A stretch of 64,000 nt of DNA from JBGPGW01 sp046349515 (GTDB taxonomy: Bacteria > Pseudomonadota > Alphaproteobacteria > CADEGL01): assembly GCA_046349515.1 (NCBI GenBank), contig JAXMCE010000012.1:43708-107707 (forward strand). Reading direction: 5' to 3'. The notes beneath the pieces were generated by a model. That model did not search any database. It had not been told where the DNA came from and was given only the letters and a program-made list of their open reading frames with translations. The first letter of the stretch is position 1; every line of letters starts with the position of its first letter. The translations under genes were made by a program, and so were the position numbers. This document shows, piece by piece, positions 34,759-42,791 of the stretch.

Positions 34759-35959
34759 GTCATCGCGGGCCCTGTGCGGCCGGGCGTGCCATCGCCTGCT
34801 GGCCTCGATCGTCACGGGCGCCATCGTCCTGGTCAGTGCGGGATGTTCGCTTTTCGATTGGGATGACAGCGAACTGCCCGAAGGCTACCGGCTGTCCCTG
34901 CCATCGACGAAGCATGCGCGCCAGACCGCGGCCGATCGTGGACGAGCCTATCTCCAAGACAATCGGCTCGGTCTCGCGATCGAGGCCTACCTCGTCGCGC
35001 TGGTCACGGAGGGTCGCACCGTCGACACGCTCAATGGGCTGGGCATCGCCTACGATCTTCTCGGCCGGTACGACCTCGCGCGGCAGTACTACCAGGAAGC
35101 GCTCTCGTCCGATCCGGATTCCGTGCAGACGCTGAACAATCTGGGCCGGTCCTATGCGCTCGAGCAGAACTATCTCGAGGCCATCCGTTACTACGAGATG
35201 GCCATGGCCATCGAGCCGTCGAATGAGATCGTGCTCTCGAACATGGGCGAGGCGCGTGCGATCGCCAACCGGCCGCAGCGCATGACCGCCGATGCGTCGG
35301 ACCCCTCCGATGCGCAGTCTGGTCCGCCGCGTTTGCCCTGGGTCCAGGTCGCCAGCGCGGATGTGCAGACCCTGGTGACACAGGCGAACCCGGCGCTGAT
35401 CGATGCGCTGCGCAAGTCCGAGGTGAAACCCCAGCTCGCGGCGCCGTCCCCGCTCGTACTCGATGACGGGCGGTCGAGTGACGCGATTCCGACGGTCAGC
35501 CCGGCACGCCATGCGAATGCTGCGCCGAAGACGACGGACGGGGCCGAGGAAGCGGCGGCAGCGAAGGCCGCGCCCGTCGAGACGGCGGGTCGATTTGCCG
35601 CCTTCGTGCCAGTCGCACTCAAGGCGGCTGCCGTTATGCCGTTTGAGTCGCCGATCGTTGCGGAAAGCACCGCGCCGCTGCCTCGAGAGGTCAAGAGCCC
35701 CGGCGCCGGCCACTACCGCGTGCAACTGGCGGCCATGCGGACGAGCGATGATGCCGAACGGGCGCGCGACAGGTTGCGCGCGGCCCAGGGCGACATCCTC
35801 GAACGGCTCGATCTCACCATCGAACGCGCCGATCTCGGTCCCGAGCGCGGCGTCTACTACCGCATCCAGACGACGCCGCTCGGCGTTGAGGAAGATGCGA
35901 AGAGCCTCTGCCGCTCCTTCACTCTCCGCGGCCAGGGTTGCTTTGTCGTACGGACGTGA
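34751..35959 (+). CDS. tadD: TadD-like TPR lipoprotein with C-terminal SPOR domain
   Basis: A 402-residue predicted outer-membrane lipoprotein with signal segment LLASIVTGAIVLVSAGC (lipobox SAGC). At least three tetratricopeptide repeats span about residues 55-175 (for example LNGLGIAYDLLGRYDLARQYYQEAL), followed by a low-complexity linker rich in Ala and Pro. A SPOR domain occupies about 319-402 (HYRVQLAAMRTSDDAERARDRL...YYRIQTTPLG...GCFVVRT). TadD proteins help secretin assembly. SPOR domains bind denuded peptidoglycan, mostly at division sites, so the fusion could tie pilus assembly to the septum or new pole. Confidence 0.85.
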   Translation: MAKSSRALCGRACHRLLASIVTGAIVLVSAGCSLFDWDDSELPEGYRLSLPSTKHARQTAADRGRAYLQDNRLGLAIEAYLVALVTEGRTVDTLNGLGIAYDLLGRYDLARQYYQEALSSDPDSVQTLNNLGRSYALEQNYLEAIRYYEMAMAIEPSNEIVLSNMGEARAIANRPQRMTADASDPSDAQSGPPRLPWVQVASADVQTLVTQANPALIDALRKSEVKPQLAAPSPLVLDDGRSSDAIPTVSPARHANAAPKTTDGAEEAAAAKAAPVETAGRFAAFVPVALKAAAVMPFESPIVAESTAPLPREVKSPGAGHYRVQLAAMRTSDDAERARDRLRAAQGDILERLDLTIERADLGPERGVYYRIQTTPLGVEEDAKSLCRSFTLRGQGCFVVRT

Positions 35960-36034
35960 TGGCGGTGGCCGCCGGGCGGTCGGTTTTGGCGAGCGGCCGG
36001 TGGCCGCGAGACTTCTGAACAAGGGAGATTGGTC

Positions 36035-37024
36035 ATGGCGCATGCAAATCTGAGGCGGCACTCGAATCGGCGGTCGCCAGGTCGCGGCGACAATGCCCTC
36101 GATTCCTCCGCGCCGGCCGACCGGCGGTCGCGCGACGTCATCCGGTCATCGGCACTCGCGCTCATCGCCGTTGCGGGTCTCTTGGCGGTCCTGCCGGGTT
36201 GCGCCTCGACCGAGCATGTGCCGGCGCCGCCGCCCGCACCGCAGGTGACATTGCCGCCAGATATTCTCGACAAGGCTGAAGGCGCGCTCGCCGGTGCGCG
36301 CTATGCGGAAGCCCAGCAGCTGTTCACGCGAATCCTCACGATCGAGCCCGGCAATGCCCAAGCGCGCCTTGGCCTCGCGGAAGTGATGTTGGCGATCGGG
36401 AATCCAGGTCAGGCCCTCCAACTCTTCGAGCAGAGCCTCGACGCACCCGATCTTCAGCCCCGCGCCCTTCAGGGCCTGGGCTTGGCGCTCCTCTTGGGCG
36501 ACCGGCCACAGGCGGGGTTCGATGCGCTCAAGCAGGCAGTCGCCGCCGATCCTGGCTTGTGGCGCGCCTGGAACGCGCTTGGGCAGTATCATGACAGCCA
36601 CCAGAATTGGGCCGAGGCGAATCAGTGCTACGCCAAGGCGCTCCAGCAAAACCCCAAGTCGTCGATGGTCCTGACCAACATCGGCGCTTCGCTCCTCATG
36701 CAGGGGCGCCACCGGGAAGCCGAGGAGAAGCTCGCGAAGGCGCTCGCCATCGAGCCCGGCAACGGCGTGGCGCGAACCAACCTTCGCATGGCGCTCGCCT
36801 GGCAGGGGCGTTACGTCGATGCGCTCGTCGGCGCCAAGGGCGAGGAGCTCATTTCGGTGTTGAACGATGTCGGCTATATCGCCCTCATGCGCCACGACTA
36901 CGGCAACGCCGAGGCCTATCTCACGCGTGCGCTCAAGGAGAGTCCGACCTTCTTCGAGCCGGCCTGGCAGAATTTGCAGTACTTGCGGTCCGTGCAGGGT
37001 AAGAAGGCCGAGACGAGGGGCTGA
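36035..37024 (+). CDS. second TPR lipoprotein of the Tad locus
   Basis: A 329-residue TPR protein. The N terminus is a basic, low-complexity stretch of about 40 residues, followed by SALALIAVAGLLAVLPGC with a good lipobox (LPGC), so it is probably an outer-membrane lipoprotein. The rest is about seven TPR-type helix pairs (for example ARYAEAQQLFTRILTIEPGNAQARLGLAEVML). It looks like the canonical TadD with no extra domain, while its upstream neighbour carries SPOR. The AAGGGAG ribosome site marks the ATG. The cpaA start is 31 bases downstream of the stop. Confidence 0.85.
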   Translation: MAHANLRRHSNRRSPGRGDNALDSSAPADRRSRDVIRSSALALIAVAGLLAVLPGCASTEHVPAPPPAPQVTLPPDILDKAEGALAGARYAEAQQLFTRILTIEPGNAQARLGLAEVMLAIGNPGQALQLFEQSLDAPDLQPRALQGLGLALLLGDRPQAGFDALKQAVAADPGLWRAWNALGQYHDSHQNWAEANQCYAKALQQNPKSSMVLTNIGASLLMQGRHREAEEKLAKALAIEPGNGVARTNLRMALAWQGRYVDALVGAKGEELISVLNDVGYIALMRHDYGNAEAYLTRALKESPTFFEPAWQNLQYLRSVQGKKAETRG

Positions 37025-37054
37025 GCCTACGGCGGAATTTGAGGAGCGGTGACG

Positions 37055-37558
37055 ATGGTTGTCGCAGTCGTTGTCTTCTACGTGCTGATGCTTCTTGCCG
37101 CCGCTGCCTTCGACGTGTGGCGATTCGAGATTCCCAACTCGATCTCCGTGGCGCTGGTCCTGGCCTTCGTCGGCGTGGCGCTGGCGGGTCCCGCCACGGT
37201 CGACTGGGCGAGCCATGGCGGCGCCGCGGCGCTGGTGTTTGTCGTGGGGCTCGTTCTCTTTCGATTCGGGATCGCGGGCGGCGGGGACGTGAAGCTCATG
37301 GCGGCGATTGCGCTCTGGGCCGGCCTGCCCCTGCTGCCCATCTATCTCGTCGGCGTCGCGCTGTTCGGCGGCCTGCTGAGCCTGGCACTCCTGTCGGTCC
37401 GCGCCGTCGTGCGCGCACCCGCCCTCGCGCGCTGTGTTCCCGCCCGCGTGGCCGGCTGGCCGATCATCACCAATCGCCAGTACATACCTTATGCCGTCGC
37501 GATCTCCGGGGCGGGTCTCCTGCTTCTCGGGCGCCTTCCCATCCTCGCCGTCCCCTGA
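37055..37558 (+). CDS. cpaA: prepilin peptidase CpaA (TadV)
   Basis: A 167-residue A24-family membrane aspartyl protease that cleaves the Flp pilin leader at the inner membrane. The two catalytic aspartates are Asp20 in AAFDVWRFEIPN and Asp78 in GGGDVKLMAA. About five to six hydrophobic segments fill the protein, and the methyltransferase domain of larger prepilin peptidases is absent, as is normal for TadV. GAGGAG gives the ribosome site for the ATG at 37,055; a GTG six bases earlier is less likely. It is the last recognisable gene of the pilus locus. Confidence 0.92.
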   Translation: MVVAVVVFYVLMLLAAAAFDVWRFEIPNSISVALVLAFVGVALAGPATVDWASHGGAAALVFVVGLVLFRFGIAGGGDVKLMAAIALWAGLPLLPIYLVGVALFGGLLSLALLSVRAVVRAPALARCVPARVAGWPIITNRQYIPYAVAISGAGLLLLGRLPILAVP

Positions 37559-37678
37559 ACGTTCCTCCATGGGCCGCGGCGTTGATGCAGGTCAACGAAA
37601 CGGACCGGCTCTCTCGCCGAGCATCGTCCTCCGTAGGCCTGCCGAAAAGCGCGGCAGGCGCGAGAGACGGGGGACGAG

Positions 37679-38905
37679 ATGGACCAGTCGACACGCGCAC
37701 AGGACGCATCGGCGGCGAAGGATCTTCATTCGCTCGACCAGGACTATGTGCTGCAGGTGGTCGAGCGGCTCGTCTCGATTCCGAGCGTATCGGGCAGCGA
37801 GGACGCCCTTTCGACCTTTGTCGCGGACGAGCTCGCGCGGCTCGGTCTCGGCGTCACCGTCCAGGAGGTGCTGCCTGGCCGGCGCAACGTGCTGGGTCTA
37901 CTGGACACGGGCCGTGTCGGACCCACCCTCATGTTCAACGGTCATTTCGACACCCTGCCCATTCCGGCCGGCTGGAGCGCTGATCCCTTCACGCCGCGCC
38001 GCGTCGGCGGACGGCTGATCGGCGCCGAGATCAACAACATGAAGGCGGCAGTCGGCGCCATGATTGGCTGCATGGCGGCGCTTCGCGACCATCGATCGCG
38101 GCTCAAGGGACGAATCCTCTTCGCCGGAGTCATCGGCGAGTGCGACGCGCTTGGCCTCGGCGCCACCCACATGTTGCGCCAGGGCGTGAGCGCGGACTGC
38201 GCGATCAATGGCGAGCCGACCGACCTCAAGGTCATGACGAGTCATTCGGGCGTCACGCAGCTCCGTCTCCTCGTCGAGGGCCGGAGCGCCCATGTGAGCG
38301 CACGCGAGTCCGGGGTCAATGCCATCGAAAAGATGATGCGCCTTCTTGCGGCGCTCGATGAGCATGCGCTTCGGTTCACGGCGCATCCGAACTTCCCGGG
38401 CTTGCCGACGCTCAATGTGGGGACGGTGCGCGGTGGGGAGCTTCCCTCGATGCTGGCTTCATCCTGCGAAGCGGAGATCGACGTGCGCACGGTCCCAGGC
38501 ATGACGCCCGAATCGGTCAAGGCCGACATCGAGGCCGTCATTGCCCGCCTGTCCGCCGTCGATTCGCAGGTCACGGCGCGGGTCGAGCTGTTCCAGCCAC
38601 CGAAATTCGTCCAGGAGCGGCCCTTCCACGTCCCGGTGGACGAGCCCATCGTGCGCACGGTTGCGGCGGCGCACGCGCGCCTCGTCGGCCAGCCTCCCGA
38701 AGTCGGAACGCTGTTTCCCCAGGTGTTCTACGGAACCGACTCCTCCCATCTTCTCCATGCCGGCATCCCGACGGCGATCTACGGCCCCGGCAAAGTCGAA
38801 GACATCCACGTCCCGGATGAGGGCATCGCCATCGCGGACATCAAGACGGCGGCCGCGGTCTACGTCCTGTCGGCCCTCGCCGTGTGCGGCGACAGGACCG
38901 CCTGA
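37679..38905 (+). CDS. M20 family deacylase/peptidase (ArgE/DapE type)
   Basis: A 408-residue M20-family hydrolase with catalytic and dimerisation domains. His89 and Asp91 of NGHFDTLP are in place. The bridging metal Asp of the family consensus appears as Asn120 in AEINNMKAA, and the Glu-Glu pair appears as Glu154-Cys155 in VIGECDALG, so the metal site is unusual. Late HLLHAGIPTAIYGPG carries the final His. M20 enzymes remove acyl or carbamoyl groups from amino acids. The gene leads the HyuA-HyuB-dehydrogenase run, so a carbamoyl amino acid is a plausible substrate. Confidence 0.8.
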   Translation: MDQSTRAQDASAAKDLHSLDQDYVLQVVERLVSIPSVSGSEDALSTFVADELARLGLGVTVQEVLPGRRNVLGLLDTGRVGPTLMFNGHFDTLPIPAGWSADPFTPRRVGGRLIGAEINNMKAAVGAMIGCMAALRDHRSRLKGRILFAGVIGECDALGLGATHMLRQGVSADCAINGEPTDLKVMTSHSGVTQLRLLVEGRSAHVSARESGVNAIEKMMRLLAALDEHALRFTAHPNFPGLPTLNVGTVRGGELPSMLASSCEAEIDVRTVPGMTPESVKADIEAVIARLSAVDSQVTARVELFQPPKFVQERPFHVPVDEPIVRTVAAAHARLVGQPPEVGTLFPQVFYGTDSSHLLHAGIPTAIYGPGKVEDIHVPDEGIAIADIKTAAAVYVLSALAVCGDRTA

Positions 38906-38961
38906 GGAGACGGGTGGCCAAACCGCCGTATGCAGCTTACGGTCGTGGGATGGGGCAGCAA

Positions 38962-41016
38962 ATGACCGAAGCCGGCCACGCCATCGGCGTCGATATCGGC
39001 GGGACCTTCACCGATGTCGTGTGCCGCGGGCCGGACGACCGCTTGCGGGTGGTCAAGATTCCGACGACGCGCGCCAATCCGAGCCGTGGCGTTCTCGACG
39101 CCATCGCGCTGACGGGCGCGCGGTGGTCGGTCGTGCCGGGCGACATCGCGCGCTTCGTCCACGGCACGACGGTCGCAACGAACGCCATCCTCGAGCGGAA
39201 GCACGCGCGCATTGGACTTGTGACCACGGCTGGGTTCAAGGACGTGCTCGAGATCGGCCGGCAAAAGCGCTCGGCGGTCTACGATCTCGTCTTGAACCCG
39301 GAGACACCGGTGTTTCTCGCACCCGGCGAGCGACGAAAGGAAGTGGACGAGCGCGTCGCCTCGACGGGCGAGATCGTGCGGCCCTTGGATGAGGAGGGAG
39401 TCCTCGCCGCGGCCGAGGCGCTCCTCGCCGAAGGGGTCGACGCCATTGCCATTGCGTTCCTGTTCTCCTTCGTCAACCCGGTTCACGAGCGGCGCGCCCG
39501 CACGCTCATCCAGGCCAAATATCCCGGCTTGATGCTGTCGCTCTCGAGCGAGGTCGATCCGGCGGCACGCGAATACGAGCGGACGTGCGTCACGGCTTTC
39601 GATGCCGCGGTCAAGCCCGTGCTCGATCGCTACCTTGCGAACCTGGAGGGAGATCTCAAGGGCGGCGGCGTCGCGGCGCCGCTCCAGGTCATGACCTCGC
39701 GGGGCGGGATTGCGTCCGCCGCGACGGCGCGCGAGCGCCCGGTGCGTCTCCTACTTTCCGGTCCTGCCGCTGGCGTGATCGGCGGGCAAATCGTCGGCGC
39801 GATGGCTGGGATCGACAACGTGATCTCGATCGACATCGGAGGCACGAGCTGCGACATCGCCCTCGTGGCGAAGGGGCAGCCGCTCATCCGCGCCGAAGGT
39901 CTCATCGGTGGCTACGCGATCCGCGTGCCGATGGTGGATGTGAACGCGATCGGGTCCGGCGGCGGCAGCGTTGCCTGGCTCGATTCGGCGGGCGGTTTGC
40001 GCGTGGGGCCCCATTCGGCGGGTTCCGAGCCCGGTCCCGCCTGCTACGGGCGCGGGGGGAGCGAGCCGACCGTGACCGATGCCTCGGTCGTGCTTGGTTA
40101 CATCGGTCCGGAGCGTTTCGCCGGCGGAAGCTTGCGCCTGTCTCCCGAACGCGCGGCCGAGGCGATCGATCGGGTGGTCGGCCGGCCGCTGGGACTCTCG
40201 ACGGAGGCCGCGGCGCTGGGCATCCATCGGATCCTCAATGCCCAGATGGCCGAAGGCATCCGTCTCGTCTCGATCCGGCGCGGCTACGATCCGAGAGACT
40301 TCGCGCTCGTCGCGGGCGGAGGCGGTGGGCCGCTCCACGCTTGTCCTCTTGCGCGCGAACTCGCGATCGAACGCATCCTCGTGCCGCCCTTCCCGGGCGC
40401 TCTCTCTGCTTGTGGGCTCCTCGCCGCGCCGACGGAGCAGGAGCTGTCCATCGCCTTCTCGCGCGAGCTTTCGGCGCTTGGCGAGGACGAGCTGCGCGCG
40501 GCCCTGGGCGAGCTCGATGCACGGTGCGGCGACGTGATGCGGGGCGAGGTTGCGAACGGCCAGACGGTCCGTGTGCATCACTTCGCCGATGTTTGCTATG
40601 TGGGCCAGGGCTATCACCTCGAAGTGCCGCTCTCGCTCGACGGCGCCGGGCCTGCGATCGAGCGCCTCTATCGCGACTTCCTCGCGGCGCACGATCGGGT
40701 TTATGGCCACAGCACGCGCAACCCGGCGCGGATCGTGAATCTGCGCACGGTGCATCGCGCCGGCGGGGCGGCGGGGCTCGGCCGCGCGCCGGAACCGAAG
40801 GCCGCGGCGGGGCGCGCGGAGCGCCGCTCCATCCTGCTGCCCGAGCCCTGGGGCCGGGTCGAGGCGCAGGTCGCTCAACGCGACGGCATGGCGATCGGCG
40901 TTGCCCTCGACGGGCCAGCCATCGTCGAGCAAGCTGACACGACGACGCTCATCGAGCCCGGCTGGCGTGCACGGGCTCTCGAGGGCGGCGTCCTCCTTCT
41001 CGAACGGAGCGGCTAA
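38962..41016 (+). CDS. hyuA: hydantoinase/oxoprolinase subunit A
   Basis: A 684-residue ATP-dependent ring-opening enzyme subunit. The two ATPase phosphate-binding segments of the sugar-kinase fold are visible: VDIGGTFTDVV near residue 9 and IDIGGTSCDIALV near 292. VHGTTVATNAILER is another family mark. HyuA and HyuB together cleave the amide ring of hydantoins, N-methylhydantoin or 5-oxoproline at the cost of ATP, and related pairs make acetone carboxylase or acetophenone carboxylase. I choose the second ATG, which has a GGGATGGGG ribosome site; another ATG lies 12 bases upstream. hyuB starts three bases after its stop. Confidence 0.9.
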   Translation: MTEAGHAIGVDIGGTFTDVVCRGPDDRLRVVKIPTTRANPSRGVLDAIALTGARWSVVPGDIARFVHGTTVATNAILERKHARIGLVTTAGFKDVLEIGRQKRSAVYDLVLNPETPVFLAPGERRKEVDERVASTGEIVRPLDEEGVLAAAEALLAEGVDAIAIAFLFSFVNPVHERRARTLIQAKYPGLMLSLSSEVDPAAREYERTCVTAFDAAVKPVLDRYLANLEGDLKGGGVAAPLQVMTSRGGIASAATARERPVRLLLSGPAAGVIGGQIVGAMAGIDNVISIDIGGTSCDIALVAKGQPLIRAEGLIGGYAIRVPMVDVNAIGSGGGSVAWLDSAGGLRVGPHSAGSEPGPACYGRGGSEPTVTDASVVLGYIGPERFAGGSLRLSPERAAEAIDRVVGRPLGLSTEAAALGIHRILNAQMAEGIRLVSIRRGYDPRDFALVAGGGGGPLHACPLARELAIERILVPPFPGALSACGLLAAPTEQELSIAFSRELSALGEDELRAALGELDARCGDVMRGEVANGQTVRVHHFADVCYVGQGYHLEVPLSLDGAGPAIERLYRDFLAAHDRVYGHSTRNPARIVNLRTVHRAGGAAGLGRAPEPKAAAGRAERRSILLPEPWGRVEAQVAQRDGMAIGVALDGPAIVEQADTTTLIEPGWRARALEGGVLLLERSG

Positions 41017-41019
41017 GTC

Positions 41020-42702
41020 ATGGCGGAGCGGCAGGAGACGAACGGACTCGACCCGATCACGCTCGAGGTCGTGCGCCACAAGGTCGAGGGGATCGCCAAC
41101 GAGATGGAGGACAGCCTGCTGCGCAGCTCCTACTCACCCATCGTGAAGGAGGGGCTTGATGCCTCGGCGGCGCTCTTCCTCCCCGACGGCACGACGCTCG
41201 CACAGGCTTGTGCCATTCCCATCCACCTCGGCACGCTCGTGCCGGCCGTCGGCGAGATCTTGCGTGCCTTTCCGGTCGCCGCGATGAAGGACGGCGACAT
41301 CTACGTCCTCAACGATCCCTACGCAGGCGGCACGCATCTCCCCGACATCGCGGTGGTCATGCCTGTGTTCCACCGCGGGCACGTCATTGCGCTCTCGGCG
41401 GCCATGACGCACCACCAGGACGTGGGCGGGCTGACCCCCGGCTCCGTGCCGACGAACGCCCGGGAGATCTTCCAGGAAGGCATCCGCATCCCCGCCCTCA
41501 AGCTCCGCGATGCGGGCGTCTTCAACGACACGCTCCTGCGCCTCCTTCAATTGAACGTACGCATCCCTGAGATCTTCATGGGCGACCTCAATGCAGAGGT
41601 GGCGGCCTGCACGGTCGGTGCGCGGCGCTTGGGCGAATTGGCGGAATCCTACGGCGGCAATCGCCTCGCCGCCATCTTCGCGACCCTCATCGATCGATCG
41701 GAAACCATGACGCGCGCGGCACTTCGGGCGTTGCCGGCAGGCACCTATCGCCATGTCGAGCACATGGACAATGACGGCGTCGATCTCGACCAGCGCATCC
41801 GGATCGAAGTCGCGGCAACCATCGCGGATGGCACCATCACCTTCGACTTCACGGGCACCAACAGACAGGTGAGGGGGCCGCTCAACACCGTGCCGTCGGG
41901 CACGCTTGCGGCCGCGTTCTATGCCGTGCGCGCGATCACCGATCCCGACATTCCGACCAATGGCGGCTGCTTCCGGCCGGTGCGCGTCGTCTTGCCCGAA
42001 GGCTCGATCGTCAATCCGCATCCGCCGGCGCCGGTCAACGCGCGCACGGCGACCATCAAGGCGATCACGAGCACGATCATGGGAGCGCTCGGCCAGGCGA
42101 TACCTGGCCGGGCACCGGCGGGCAATGCGGGCGCGCTCCTGGTCATGGCCTTTGGCGGCCGCAAGCCAGGTGGCGCGTCCTACGTGGTGGGCGATCTCGT
42201 GGCCGGCGGGTCAGGCGCGGGGCCCGAGAGCGACGGGGTCGACGTCATCGAGACGGATGCGTCGAACTGCATGAACCTTCCCGCGGAATCGCTCGAGATG
42301 GAGGCGCCCATCCGCCTCAATCGCGTCGGGTTGCGGCCCGATTCCGGCGGGGCAGGGTCGAGGCGCGGCGGGCTCGGGGTCGTGCGGGAATACGAGATCC
42401 TCGCGGGCGACGTCACCTTCTCCCACCGCGGCGAGCGGCATTTCACGGAAGCGCCGGGTGTCGCGGGCGGAAAGCCGGGCGCGAGCGCGGTGTCGACCAT
42501 CCACCGGGCCGACGGGCGCCTTGAAACCGTCCCGTCCAAGATCGAGACCATCTTGAGGAAAGGCGACCGCCTCGTCGTCGAGACCGCCGGCGGCGGCGGC
42601 TATGGCGATCCGCGGAAGCGCGACCCGGAGGCCGTGCGCCGCGACATCGCGTCTGGAAAGGTGACGCCCGAAGCCGCCCGACGCGATTACGGGCGCGGGT
42701 AG
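41020..42702 (+). CDS. hyuB: hydantoinase/oxoprolinase subunit B
   Basis: A 560-residue HyuB-type subunit. Diagnostic stretches are NEMEDSLLRSSYSPIVKE near residue 25, VLNDPYAGGTHLPDIAVVMPVF at about 93-114 (metal-site region), GPLNTVPSGTLAAAFYAVRA near 287, and a glycine-rich AGGGGYGDPRKRDPEAV segment near the C terminus. It forms the partner of HyuA in hydrolysis of a cyclic amide. The next gene, a dimethylglycine dehydrogenase, starts 89 bases later. Confidence 0.92.
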   Translation: MAERQETNGLDPITLEVVRHKVEGIANEMEDSLLRSSYSPIVKEGLDASAALFLPDGTTLAQACAIPIHLGTLVPAVGEILRAFPVAAMKDGDIYVLNDPYAGGTHLPDIAVVMPVFHRGHVIALSAAMTHHQDVGGLTPGSVPTNAREIFQEGIRIPALKLRDAGVFNDTLLRLLQLNVRIPEIFMGDLNAEVAACTVGARRLGELAESYGGNRLAAIFATLIDRSETMTRAALRALPAGTYRHVEHMDNDGVDLDQRIRIEVAATIADGTITFDFTGTNRQVRGPLNTVPSGTLAAAFYAVRAITDPDIPTNGGCFRPVRVVLPEGSIVNPHPPAPVNARTATIKAITSTIMGALGQAIPGRAPAGNAGALLVMAFGGRKPGGASYVVGDLVAGGSGAGPESDGVDVIETDASNCMNLPAESLEMEAPIRLNRVGLRPDSGGAGSRRGGLGVVREYEILAGDVTFSHRGERHFTEAPGVAGGKPGASAVSTIHRADGRLETVPSKIETILRKGDRLVVETAGGGGYGDPRKRDPEAVRRDIASGKVTPEAARRDYGRG

Positions 42703-42791
42703 GCGGAACGTCGCGGATGCCGCGGCGGCACTGATGCGCCGTGCGGGCCTCGCGGTGTAAAAGAGGTCCGACGGCATCCCGGGGGGCGAAA

